64,000 bases of DNA from positions 124,001-188,000 of the forward strand of contig BCGN01000006.1 of NCBI GenBank assembly GCA_001599295.1, written 5' to 3'. The notes below the pieces were generated by a model. It was not told the DNA's origin. It worked only from the letters and a program-made list of their open reading frames with translations, and made no database searches. Shown one piece after another: positions 27,931-39,059 of the stretch; within the stretch, counting starts at the first letter, position 1; each line of letters starts with the position of its first letter. This DNA is from Sporopachydermia quercuum (taxonomy: Eukaryota > Ascomycota > Sporopachydermiomycetes > Sporopachydermiales > Sporopachydermiaceae). The position numbers and the translations under genes are program-made.

Positions 27931-30834
27931 ATGACTGAAATCACTGCTTCAAACACCAAAGGCAAAGAAAACCCCACTCTTGATACTTCTAAACGCTCTT
28001 CTATGACTCCTGAATCCAACCCAGAGCCCAAATCTGTTTCTAAAATCATTGAAGCTATCCCCATTTCTGTTTCGAGTTCTACCGTCGTTCCCATTTTAGA
28101 GAAATACATAAATGCCCCACCAAATCCTGAAGAAGATCTCTCAGACGATCTTGATGCATTAATTGCAGAACTCCAATCCGAAGCCGAAAATAACACTAGC
28201 ACAGAATGCAATTCTAATCCTCCTGATGATCTATCCAATCCTCCCAGTAGCTCAGCAGACCTTGATACTAACCCAACCACAGGTCTCACCGATATAGAGG
28301 TTGTTTTTCGCAAGAAGAAGTACGGAATGAACCAACTGGCCCAAGAACAAGGAAACCTCCTAATTAAACTTATAATGTTTTTCTTTGGTCCTATTCAGTA
28401 TGTTATGGAAGCAGCAGCACTTCTTGCTGCTGGTTTAGAGGACTGGGTTGATTTCGGGGTTATTCTAGGCTTGTTACTTCTTAACGCCGCTGTTGGTTTC
28501 ATCCAAGAATACCAAGCCGGTTCGATCGTTGACGAACTGAAGAAAACTCTGGCCCACAGAGCTACCGTACTTAGAAATAGTTCCCTGGGCGAAATTTCAG
28601 CAGAAGATATCGTACCAGGTGACATTTTGCNTTTGGAGGAAGGTACAGTTGTTCCAGCCGATGGACAACTAATTACCCAGGATTGTTTTCTGCAAATAGA
28701 CCAGTCCGCTATTACTGGTGAATCATTAGCAGTAAATAAGCATACCGGAGATACCACTTTTGCATCCTCAACTGTCAAGCGTGGTGAAGCTTTCATGGTG
28801 GTAAGCGCTACTGGCGACAGAACTTTTGTTGGCCGTGCCGCTACTCTTGTAAGTAAAGCCTCCTCAGGTTCAGGGCATTTTACCGATGTTTTAAATGGTA
28901 TCGGTACCGTTTTGCTTGTATTGGTAATGGCTACCTTGTTGATTGTGTGGACATCTTGCTTCTATCGTTCAGAATCTTTAGTGGAAATTCTCCGTTATAC
29001 TTTGGCTATAACTATTGTTGGCGTTCCAGTGGGTCTCCCTGCGGTGGTCACCACGACGATGGCCGTTGGGGCAGCCTATCTGGCCCGCAAACAAGCAATT
29101 GTCCAAAAGCTGTCCGCCATTGAATCTCTTGCAGGGGTTGAAATTCTCTGTTCTGACAAAACCGGTACCCTGACTAGAAATAAGCTGTCACTCCATTCAC
29201 CATTTACCGTTGGCGAGGTTGACTGTGAAGACTTGATGCTTACAGCCTGTTTAGCTGCCTCGCGGACACGAAAAGGGCTTGATGCCATTGACAAGGCCTT
29301 CTTGAAAGCATTAAAAGGATATCCAAATGCCAAAAATGCACTTGCAAATTATAAAATATTGGAGTTTCATCCATTTGATCCAGTGTCCAAGAAAGTTGTT
29401 GCAGTTGTAGAGTCCCCAGCTGGGGAGAAAATCATCTGTGTGAAAGGGGCACCTTTGTTTGTCTTGCACACTGTTCTCAATGACAATCCTGTGTGCGAAG
29501 AAATTCTGGAGGCCTACCGTGGGGCCGTCAGTGATTTTGCCTCCCGGGGATTCCGTTCTCTGGGTGTGGCACGAAAGTACGCGGACAAACCATGGGAAAT
29601 TTTGGGTATTATGCCCTGCATGGATCCCCCACGACATGACACTGCCAAAACTGTTCATGAAGCAAAACAACTTGGTCTCCGCGTGAAAATGCTCACAGGA
29701 GATGCTGTTGGCATTGCTAGAGAAACTTCACGCCAGTTAGGGCTTGGTACTAATATCTATAATGCCGAACGTCTAGGACTTGGTAGCTCAGNTGATTCAG
29801 TTTCTGGCACCCCTAGCGGTGCCCCATTTATGCCTGGTAGCGAGATCTACGATTTTGTAGAAAGTGCTGACGGGTTTGCTGAAGTATTTCCTCAACATAA
29901 ATATACCGTGGTAGAAATGCTCCAACAAAGAGGGTATCTGGTGGCTATGACAGGCGATGGTGTTAATGATGCCCCATCCTTAAAGAAAGCTGACACAGGT
30001 ATAGCTGTTGAAGGATCCTCTGATGCAGCTCGTTCTGCTGCAGATATCGTTTTCCTTGCTCCAGGTTTATCTGCTATCATTGATGCCCTGAAAACTTCCC
30101 GCCAGATTTTTCATAGAATGTATGCCTACGTTGCCTACAGAATTGCTCTTTCTTTACATCTCGAGATACTTTTTGGACTCTGGATAGCAATTATGAACAG
30201 AAATCTTGATATCAACTTAGTTGTGTTTATAGCTATCTTTGCTGATGTTGCTACGTTGGCCATAGCTTATGACAATGCTCCTTATTCTCAGAAACCAGTG
30301 AAATGGAATCTGCCCAAGCTATGGGGAATTTCTGTTGTATTGGGTGTGATTTTGGCTCTAGGATCGTGGATAACGCTCACAACAATGTTCACCAATGGTG
30401 GTGTTAATTCCGGTGTGATTGAGAAATATGGTACTGTTGATGGTGTAATGTTTTTACAAATTGCCCTTACAGAAAACTGGTTAATCTTTATCACCCGTGC
30501 TGCAGGACCATTCTGGTCTTCAATGCCCTCATGGCAACTTTCTGGGGCGGTCTTTGTTGTTGATATCCTGGCTACATGTTTCTGTTTATTTGGTTGGTTT
30601 TGTCCCGGCCCAACATCGATTGTAGCTGTTGTTAGAGTATGGCTCTTCTCCTTCGGAATAATGTACGTCTCAGGAGGAACATATTATTTGATGGATCAAA
30701 GTGAGGGTTTTGATAGATTAATGCATGGCAAACCTATCAACGAAAGAAAGAAGCAAAGAAGATGGGAGGATTTCTTAGTTTCTATGAAAAGAGTTTCAAC
30801 TCAACACGCAGTAGGTTCTGAAAAGGAGGATTGA
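27931..30834 (+). CDS. PMA1: PMA1, plasma-membrane H+-ATPase (P3A-type)
   Basis: 967 residues; S. cerevisiae Pma1 has 918, and the extra length is N-terminal. An acidic N-terminal tail includes [11 protein letters not shown]. It is followed by ten membrane helices, the actuator loop with ITGES, the phosphorylation motif [11 protein letters not shown] (Asp409 is phosphorylated) and the hinge [19 protein letters not shown]. The C-terminus, [16 protein letters not shown], keeps the adjacent Ser-Thr pair that is phosphorylated on glucose in yeast Pma1 and relieves autoinhibition. The pump drives proton export and nutrient uptake. The codons are more biased and GC-rich than in neighbours, as expected for a highly expressed gene. 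Both leucines of the phosphorylation motif are CTG, so CTG is Leu here. N bases blur two codons. Confidence 0.98.
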   Translation: MTEITASNTKGKENPTLDTSKRSSMTPESNPEPKSVSKIIEAIPISVSSSTVVPILEKYINAPPNPEEDLSDDLDALIAELQSEAENNTSTECNSNPPDDLSNPPSSSADLDTNPTTGLTDIEVVFRKKKYGMNQLAQEQGNLLIKLIMFFFGPIQYVMEAAALLAAGLEDWVDFGVILGLLLLNAAVGFIQEYQAGSIVDELKKTLAHRATVLRNSSLGEISAEDIVPGDILXLEEGTVVPADGQLITQDCFLQIDQSAITGESLAVNKHTGDTTFASSTVKRGEAFMVVSATGDRTFVGRAATLVSKASSGSGHFTDVLNGIGTVLLVLVMATLLIVWTSCFYRSESLVEILRYTLAITIVGVPVGLPAVVTTTMAVGAAYLARKQAIVQKLSAIESLAGVEILCSDKTGTLTRNKLSLHSPFTVGEVDCEDLMLTACLAASRTRKGLDAIDKAFLKALKGYPNAKNALANYKILEFHPFDPVSKKVVAVVESPAGEKIICVKGAPLFVLHTVLNDNPVCEEILEAYRGAVSDFASRGFRSLGVARKYADKPWEILGIMPCMDPPRHDTAKTVHEAKQLGLRVKMLTGDAVGIARETSRQLGLGTNIYNAERLGLGSSXDSVSGTPSGAPFMPGSEIYDFVESADGFAEVFPQHKYTVVEMLQQRGYLVAMTGDGVNDAPSLKKADTGIAVEGSSDAARSAADIVFLAPGLSAIIDALKTSRQIFHRMYAYVAYRIALSLHLEILFGLWIAIMNRNLDINLVVFIAIFADVATLAIAYDNAPYSQKPVKWNLPKLWGISVVLGVILALGSWITLTTMFTNGGVNSGVIEKYGTVDGVMFLQIALTENWLIFITRAAGPFWSSMPSWQLSGAVFVVDILATCFCLFGWFCPGPTSIVAVVRVWLFSFGIMYVSGGTYYLMDQSEGFDRLMHGKPINERKKQRRWEDFLVSMKRVSTQHAVGSEKED

Positions 30835-31933
30835 GGATACAATTAGCTTCACTTTTATGAAATTTTGAGAACTGAGTTGGAAGATTTCTTAAGATAGACT
30901 GTTTTGGCTTTACTTTGCATAACTTTTGTTGTTTAATGTTTCATTTTCGTTTTCGATTCACATTTTTTACTTCCAATTTTTTATTCTTCCTCATTTGTAT
31001 GTTCATGTTCATGCTTATGATTACGTTCTTGATTTGATATAGAAACTAAAAGTCTGATGTCAATTCTNCATTTTGTCAATTCGTTTTAGATAACTGAGAA
31101 AAAGTATTTCTCTTATGCTATAAGTTATGTGAACAAAAGTATGGTTCCTTTACTACTTCATGCATGCTATAGAGTATCAACTGCTAGTTAAGTTCTGTTT
31201 GAAAGAGTATTCAATGACTTTTTATGAAAGAAGAGACTTGAGACAGGTTCCAGACTTTTAATGATCATTGAGCTGATTCATCCAATGATACACTAACTCT
31301 TTTAACANCAGATCAATAGAACGGTTAAATAGCAAATCCTGTTTATTTAACAGCACGTAAAGGATAAAAATTGAGCAGAACAAAGGCAGAATTTGAATCA
31401 GGCTTTGTGGAATCTACATTGGAACAATACGCCACCACTGTTTCCATAATAGTTCATGAAACAGATCAATAAACAGACAAGCAGCCAAATAAACAATTGT
31501 TAGTTAATGAACAGACACAATTGTCTCTTCATTACATGAGACTTCATTTCCTGAACAGCTTGCTACTAGACTATTGTTTTCTATATTGCATCTTTATTCA
31601 CATGCAATTTCTATGTCTATTGTTTCAATTATTTGCTGATTATATCGCCTTGTTCATTACAGTTCTTGGTGCTAGAAAAACTTCGAGTCAATAGTACTCA
31701 AAACCTGCGTGAGATTCTTAACCTTAAATGAATTATCTAACGGTAAAATCCCATTCAAGAGATAACATCACAATTACTATTTCTATTTTCTCTTTTACTA
31801 TTTACCAACTTTAGAGATTTGACATCTCCATAAATTGATTTTTATCTCTTCATATCAAGCAGACAGACATATTCCGTAATGTTGCAGAATTTTGTTATTG
31901 TGAGCTGTTGCTGTCTATCCAATCGTTTCAAGA
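30835..31933. other. Intergenic, PMA1 to DCAF4-like gene
   Basis: 1.1 kb of AT-rich sequence. I see T-rich 3' sequence after PMA1 and nothing else that I can support. Confidence 0.5.
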
Positions 31934-34427
31934 ATGTGCCCTGTTATTCCTGGATTCTGGTACGGTAAGTAGTTCAGAGAGTCCAGAAATCTCTATCGCT
32001 GGCTGGGCTACTTCTTTTTGCTATTCAATCTTCGGTAGTACTTTGCTTATGTAATTGAAATTACTGCTCTCGATTATGTTTTCGCTCTACTCTTTCCTCT
32101 GATACTAATACAGCACAAATTATCTAGACAAAAAACTTAGGAAATACTTCAAAATAGATAAAAACCCATCATCCACTAATTACTCGTCTTCCAAGAAGCC
32201 GAAAGTACAAAATGTGCAAAAAGCACCAGTCAACCGTGTCGATTTAAGTATTTTGAATGATTTCAACAGAAGGCTTGCCGGATTAACTGCTCGTGATTCA
32301 TATCTATTGCATTCCTGTCGGACTATGAAGAATCCTCCTCATGATTGTTTTCATTCATTGGTTANTATTGCTGGAAGCAATGCAATTGCTCAAACAAAGT
32401 ATCTAAACTATTTTCAAAATGTACTACATGAAACATATTCCTTTGGCAAACTAGAGAAAAAACTACAAGTGTTGTTGCACCAAGGATTCCAACCCGACGC
32501 TGAAAAGATCTACGATCAACATGAATTTATTGTGTTAAGGCAATCAACCCCGAAGACGGAAGAGATTTTTCACATTGATAAATTAAAATCCAAAAATATA
32601 TCAGCAATTCTAGTTGTTCCTGGCCATATTCCTTTTATTTTATTTGGTTTTGAGAATGGCCATCTACAACTTGTACCAGCTCATTATTTTCTCTATGTAC
32701 ACCCTGATATTCTTTCCTCTTCATTGGATAATGATAATGAAACGAGTCAGGAAAAGAACAATGGAAAAAAAGAGGAAAAGGCAAAAGAATACCAATCTGG
32801 AGGTTCAGATAAAATAAGTGATAGACAGTCGAATCAACCAAACCTGAGGGCCGACCTTAGTCGATCTTCTAAAAGAAAGTACGCAACCCCCACCCTATTT
32901 TCTCGGTCAAGAATTTTGACAAACTATAAATCTCTTATTCCGTTAAGATCCGGAATCAAGAAAATCATTAGAGGCAATAGATCTAGAATTCATATCATAA
33001 CTAAAGGAAACGAATATCAACCTTCATTTGCTATAGAATGTATTATGGAGAAGTATGACCCTGAGAAGACTTTCCAGTACCTCAGCAAGGCTGGCATCAA
33101 GAACTCAAGTGATATTCTATGTTATATCTCTGACAAAGTATTCTCGACTTGTAAGACTCTGCTGTTTACATTGCCAAATAGTGAGCCTATTCTTTCATTT
33201 GACGTTTTCAATGAATTACTTATGTTTGGTACTCATAAGAAATGCTTTGTTCATACACAAAAAGAAGCTTCATGGCATCGACCTAGGATTATTGATGAAA
33301 GAACCAGTATTCCTATTGCATTTAATTCTAATGATGTGGCAAATGTAAAAAGGAAACTATTATGGACTTTCAAAACTAAAAGTGATGTTTTAGCTATTGC
33401 TAATAATAGAGAGCGGCTGATTGCATTTGGCTGTAGAAATGGCGATTTGAGTATTTTCGATAGAACGCTTTTAACATCACAGCAAAATCCAGAAATCATA
33501 AACGTTGGATTCCCTATCACTCATCTTTTCTTTCTGTCCCGAAATGATAAACCAGGAAGACAGAGTTATAGAGAGAGCCATAAAGGTTTTACACATGAAG
33601 TTGAGCCTGACAATTTTGATGAAAATCTTGACCACTCTGAAGAATCTGAATCGAACGTATGCGGTTCTGACGAAGATTGTGATAGGTTTCATGATCGCAC
33701 CGGTAGACGTTGTAAGAACGGATTTATCAAGGAATATGACTACTTACTTGTGCTTGGGTTGAAAAGCACTATAAATTTATATAGGGTTAATTGTAATAGG
33801 CACGTGCTGGGTAAGGAGCTTTCAAATCCGCTTTATAAGAATGAAGCTGGTATTCCTCCGTTACCTTCTTACTCTCTCCATCCTTTGAAGAAGTACGAAG
33901 GGTTTGAAAATGAATATTTGATAGATCATGCTGCTGCTGTTGATCGAAACCACAACTATTTAGCGATTGCTGGAACCAATGACAAAATACTTATTTATGA
34001 TATATTCAAAGGCGGTATAATTAAAATCATTGATTTAAATGAGAATGAAACTTATAAGGCAAAGAAGGAAAAGGTAACTGGTATTCAATTTACTTACAAT
34101 GACACATTTCCCCCTTTGCCATGTGATGCAGAAGGGAAAATTGAACCAGGTGGATACGGCAATAATTACTTATTGAAGCTAGAAAGAGATAGTTCGACAG
34201 ATATCCGCCCTAGTATTGATAGTACAGGTCCATCTAGAATGGGAACTGAATTCATCAGAAATATACTTGTCGCATTTAGGGANGGGAGCACTAAAGTCGA
34301 TACAAGTGGGAAACTTCCAGAACAAAAAGCTATAGATGGAAGTTTGAATGGTTTTCTCTTCACTTATGGAGAGGAGACTGATTATTGGTCTTTCAATACT
34401 TATCAAGGGCCATCATCTCACGGTTAA
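31934..34427 (+). CDS. DCAF4/WDR21-like WD-repeat protein (spliced)
   Basis: Exon 1 (31934-31964) and exon 2 (32128-34427) give 776 residues. The junction creates IPGFWYDKKLRKYFKI at residues 5-20, matching the N-terminal motif PGFYYD...RYFKI of the DCAF4/WDR21 family. The rest is divergent WD40-like sequence, for example KSDVLAIANNRERLIAFGCR, and NYLAIAGTNDKILIYDIFKG near the C-terminus, with a hydrophilic Glu/Asp-rich loop (~470-510). DCAF4 proteins are substrate receptors of Cul4-Ddb1 ubiquitin ligases; in budding yeast the comparable machinery is Rtt101-Mms1. The acceptor is the second AG after the branch site. The first (32112-32113) leads to a stop with this donor, unless an upstream ATG in another frame (31879) is used, and that would lose the family motif. 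Family call moderately sure; substrate unknown. Confidence 0.75.
31965..32127 (+). other. Intron of the DCAF4-like gene
   Basis: 163 nt. Donor GTAAGT, branch TACTAAT (32103-32109), acceptor CTAG at 32124-32127. An ACAG immediately after the branch site must be skipped, as expected when an AG is too close to the branch. Confidence 0.75.
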
Positions 34428-35316
34428 GACTGCAGAAAATAAGTTAATTGGAGAATACCGAGAAATTTGAATGAATCTATTGGAACGAAGATTCGGACGG
34501 TTCAGTAGAAGAAGCAGGAGATAAAAGGAACAAGAGGAAAAGTAACTCCAGGAGATCAGCAATAGAGATAAAAGATAAGGTAGAAAGCAAGGATTATAAA
34601 AGCACTTACTACAAGCATATGATATGTAAAGTTTTGTGAATAATGTGGAAGTTGATATTAATGTTGCATTTTACTTGTGACTGGAAATTCATAACTATAT
34701 AAATGTAAAATTCAATTGTAATGAACGTTTAAGTTTTATTAAGATAGAACAGGCTAACGATAAAAAGTGGTGTAGCAAATCCAAATTATTAGTTGTAATT
34801 GATGGAAAGAACTAGAAAGGCTCATTTAGTACTGTGGGTTCATATTTCGGGGTTAAACTTAATCTCACACCTAACTTCATTTTACTTCTGGCTTTGATCC
34901 ATCGTTCTCTATTGCTTATGGCAAATCACATAACTTGTTTTGAGAGAAGAGAAAGTAGGAGACTCTTTTTGATACACAGGCTAGATTTTTATCATGGTAT
35001 ATTACTTAGTATGTGTTATTAGAAAGTTATTTTTGATCAGAAGTTCCTTTTGTCAATTAACTTATTCCTGCTCGAACTACTAAACAGGATTTAACTACAA
35101 CGAGATTGAGAGCTTAACTTACTTTAAAGTTAAATCTACTTCAATTGCCAAAGCAAGAAACTATTGTTTTCACATATTCAGATTTTGTTCTCCAAATGAT
35201 ATTTTTATTCACTTATCTTAGTACACAACTAAAAATGCAATTGGTATTGATGAAGGTCTGAATCAGATTGATTTTAAATAGTTAGTTTTCCAACTGTATG
35301 TTATTCGCTTGGTACT

Positions 35317-35424
35317 CACAGGCAGACAGATTTCCTCCTTCGCAGTCTTCATGCTAGCTTTAGCATCGGCAAAAGTTGTCGGTTTGATGAAATATCCTTT
35401 ATCACCATGTCGTTGACCACCAGT
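35317..35424 (-). pseudogene. Aldehyde dehydrogenase gene fragment
   Basis: Thirty-six codons read [16 protein letters not shown], then [19 protein letters not shown]. This matches the conserved ALDH stretch TGG-x-R-x-G-x-x-GYFI-x-PT-x-F-x-D ... EEIFGPV. Residues F-G of EEIFGPV have become C-L. An in-frame TAA stands four codons upstream of the fragment, and homology ends abruptly after the Pro-Val. No other ALDH motif (catalytic GQVC, PFGG-x-K-x-S-G, the NAD-binding FTGS) is visible on either side. No donor-acceptor pair gives a longer frame. It is the relic of a host ALDH copy, from decay in place or a small duplicated piece. Confidence 0.8.
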
Positions 35425-36121
35425 AATCGAAGTATTTTAATACTGTTTCAAACATCGCCTCCAGCCTTATCTAATTTATCTCATAATTTCATAAATCCTT
35501 GGATATGCTAAAATAAAACAAACAAATACTAAACCTCAATTTACTGACTGCTGGATTATTTCAAGCTTCCTAAGAGGTAGTCTTTGCTAATCTTGCTTCA
35601 GATCATCTTTGCACGGTGGATCTTATTACTATTTTTCATATAACTTGGAAGTATACTGTCAAACAGCTATTTAAGATATTGAAACAGCCTTTGAATTGAA
35701 GTAATTCGTTTCTATCTTTTTAAATAATGCCTAATTTCAACTTCAACTTTTATGTAAGTAGCTTGTTTAGGTTACGATTTTTAAACTCTTCTGAATTGGT
35801 ACAGCCAGAGTTTATGACTTGAAACAGTGATCTTTATGAAATCTTTATGAAAGCCTGATTTATCTATATAAAACGCTCACTAAGACTATTAAGATCAAAG
35901 AAAGTAATTCAAAATAAAGCTGAAGGCGAAATCAACTCAATGACTAATACAATTTGACAACCCTATCTTCCAAATTTCAATGATCCCTAGTGACTCATTT
36001 ATATTATGATTACACCTTGACTATTGAAGATTCAAATTGAGCCAGGTTTCAATTCATTATTTGACTACTGAAGTCTAGAAATTTGTTAGGATTGAAGATA
36101 AGGAGTTTTCACCTGACTTAC

Positions 36122-36196
36122 TGTCATGCCGTTATCCTTTTGAGGAGGAGCAATGATCCTCTGATCTTGAGGTGGGGGGTATCTTGACCATGCTAT
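36122..36196 (-). other. Exon-like segment, Pro/Gln-rich, followed by GTAAGT
   Basis: The minus strand encodes IAWSRYPPPQDQRIIAPPQK and then DNGMT, ending exactly at a GTAAGT donor; upstream is a pyrimidine-rich TTTCAAAG. Composition is richer in GC than the surroundings. I cannot find a partner exon or a family. It may be a relic exon or chance. Confidence 0.25.
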
Positions 36197-38769
36197 GCTT
36201 TGAAATAAGAAAACACTCAAAGTGAGTGTGTGCCATATTCTCAGAAAAGAAAGCTTTAGTAGTCAGCAATTATATTGTCTTCTAGATTGTCTCATATTCA
36301 GGAAACATGCTGATTGAATTCAATTTTTCAAGAGAACAAATCATACCTATCGTATGAGTAGTTCCAAATCATCAAATGGTCGACCATTGATTAAGGAAAA
36401 CTCTTCTTACCAAACGTTTCCGTGAGAGCTTCAGTCAAAAAAAACTTATCGCGTTCACTGACCACAGTGGATGTCCTGTCGTAAATTATGAGTTTGAAGC
36501 TATCATAAAAACAAAATGTATGGCCAAAAAAAAATTCAGTGATCTGATCAAAGGATAGAAAACTCAAAATAGTATACATAATCAAAATCTTTTCAAGTTA
36601 ATATGATAGCTCTTAGTCAAATTCTTAGTATATGCTGAGCTTGTTTGATATGAAATCTGATATATACTTTCTTATTCTTGAAAGATATCAATGAATATTA
36701 CAAATAGAGGAAAACAATATAGTTAGTAATTAGATGACAATTTAAGTACTAATAGAAAATAAAAAAGACTGAAATGTAGTACATCACAAACGAGAACGAA
36801 TTCTTTTGATATTAGATCACTATTTACGGAAATTTGATGAGGGTAGGAAAAGTGATGACAGCACTGCTATCTCAGATCAAATTCTCAACTACAAACAACG
36901 ACTCTGAATAGTAAGGTGGATTCAAACAATATACAAGAAGCTGAGTTGTAGTACAGATGAAACATGAATCAGATACTTCCATAACAGAATAGCAGAAGGG
37001 GAGTTGATACTTTTCTCTGTGCAGCTAACTTGAAGAGATTATAGCAATCCCCAAGACGATGGCGAAAAAAGAAATTTTTGAAGTTATATGAGTCTATACT
37101 GTGAGTGGAATGACCCGCTCGGGGTCTAGATAAACAAGTGAAAAATATCATAGTTTTCTTAGATCAACAATATGAAAAGGAAATGAATTGTTATATCCTT
37201 ATTTCATAAAGTTAAGTTCTATGGAATATACATATAGCGTGCATCAAATGGTAAACACTAATTAGCTAGTAGGAACTGGGTCAGGTACCAGTTTCAAATA
37301 CACTGATCAAGTGAAAAAAGGTATACATATTATGCTTAGCTATCTAGTTTTATGCTTCTATTGATAATGTAAATTATCTAAAAGCCACCCGTTGACAGGA
37401 CTCATCATATTAAAGGTATAATGAGTATTCATTTTTTAACCATAAAGTGACAGTTTCCCGAAACTTTATGCAAAGAATGAAAACTCTAATTATCGGAATT
37501 TAGGTAGGTAAGTTTTAAAGTTTTGATTTATTAATAAGCAGTATTTTCATACCTAAACGTGACTCAACCTATTTACTTGTCTAATCATCCTGAAATTCGT
37601 ATGTATCGTGTTCTTCGCACGGAAATCTTAGCTACAATATTAGGAAAACTAAACGGAGAAATCTGTTAGAAAATGTTAGAAACTCTGACATCTTGAAAGA
37701 TCAACAAATTAAAAGTCATATTGTTGAGAATTCCGCAAAAGAAAAATACGTAAGACGCTACAAGAACGGTCAACTGAGGCCCAGATTTGGAAATTTGCTG
37801 TTTTAAACCAGAGTTTGAAGAATAAATACTAAATAAGAAGGTAAATTCTGCGCTAAACTAAATGTTCACACTTTAATTGTCTTAAGCCTTCTAAAATATC
37901 TTGGCAAACCGTTAAGCTAATAGTGAAATCCTCAGAATGTATTTCCTGCAACCCACCGTTTATTCATGAATTACAAGTGGTTCAACAATTTCTCTAAGGA
38001 GAAGAAAGTATTTAAGTAACTGAAACATCTGATTTGTAAGGGGTTGATTTGTCTTTTTCGGAGTTAAGGCTTTTTTGTTATGTTCTGATGAATCTTAACT
38101 TAAATAGATCCAGTAAATAACAAGCAACAATGCGACATAGTGAGAGTAAGTTTATATCGACAACTAGCAAATTTAGTGAGAAGCTCATTCAAGTAAGGGC
38201 TAAAATTGAAATGATAGATATGTTTAGATCTTTTGTATTTATATTAATATAGTTAACTGCATAATTTGACTATTACCTCAACAAGGTAATTCAACTGAGC
38301 TAAAGTAGAAATAGAAGAGGAACTACTCAAACATCCTCGGCTGATAGTGTCCCAAATCTGGTGGATTGACAATCCATTCGTCAGACAGGGCAAGAAATAT
38401 CTGTTAAAAACCGGTAGGTACAAGACTACGTACTAATTCAACTATTCTCGCAGCCGTAGCTACTGNCACTTGCCACTGCTACTGCTATTGTTCTTTGAGT
38501 TCTAAACCATACAATCAAATCTAAAATGACCGTCTCCCTTTCATTTTTGAATTGAAGCGGAGTTAAGTACATATGATTCTTCTTGATCTCATCGTCTTCT
38601 TGGTCTTGTCCTGATCTGTTATCCTTCTCTTCCGGATATGTATGACTGTTCATTTTTATATACCAATCTTCAAATAAGGTTATGAAATTCTCCACTCAAT
38701 CCTCCCATGAGTGTTAACTCTATTTGATGACCGGTTATAAAAAATTTCCAGTGTTTTCTTATATATACG

Positions 38770-38791
38770 ATATATATATATATATATATAA
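38770..38791. repeat. (AT)11 microsatellite
   Basis: Eleven uninterrupted AT dinucleotides about 270 bp upstream of the MFS transporter start codon. Confidence 0.95.
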
Positions 38792-39059
38792 GTGGTTCTC
38801 CTTTTCTATGGATTCTGCTATCAATTGTACTCTCATCATATACATTAGTTTTCATAGTAACTAGAAAATTGTTATTTAATCTATGTAACAACTTGGACTA
38901 AATTTATTCACCTACCAACTGTGTTTTTCTATTCATAGACAGTTGTGCTTCTTGCCAAAAAAAAAAAAGTAAACTACTCACACACTATTACTTTTACGAT
39001 TTGTTCTTAGATCGTTCAATTTTGTACAGCCATCAAATGCTACATAGAAATCATTCATA

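Larger units (their letters stand above)
34428..39059. other. 4.6 kb gene-poor region with gene relics
   Basis: The largest gene-free stretch of the window, AT-rich throughout. It holds an aldehyde dehydrogenase fragment (35317-35424, minus), an exon-like Pro/Gln-rich segment followed by a splice donor (36122-36196, minus), an (AT)11 microsatellite, and short open frames without recognisable homology, for example 38438-38653 on the minus strand (71 codons). I see no tRNA and no point-centromere signature. It could be a decayed gene region or a regional centromere or origin; the sequence alone does not decide. Confidence 0.5.

Noticed and set aside
31879-31964. Alternative exon 1 (MLQNFVIVSCCC...) for the DCAF4-like gene using the first AG
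   Set aside because: In phase, but it lacks the family N-terminus. The ATG at 31934 with the second AG restores PGFWYD...KYFKI.
37533-37668. Open plus-strand stretch reading LSNHPEIRMYRVLRTEILAT in the gene-free region
   Set aside because: Protein-like in appearance but short, without a start or a recognisable family, unlike the ALDH fragment.
38438-38653. 71-codon minus-strand ORF (starts MNSHTYPEEK)
   Set aside because: Amino-acid mix is plausible, but there is no family, no partner and no promoter cue, and it ends in a repetitive GCA-type stretch with an N. Kept only as a mention in the gap description.
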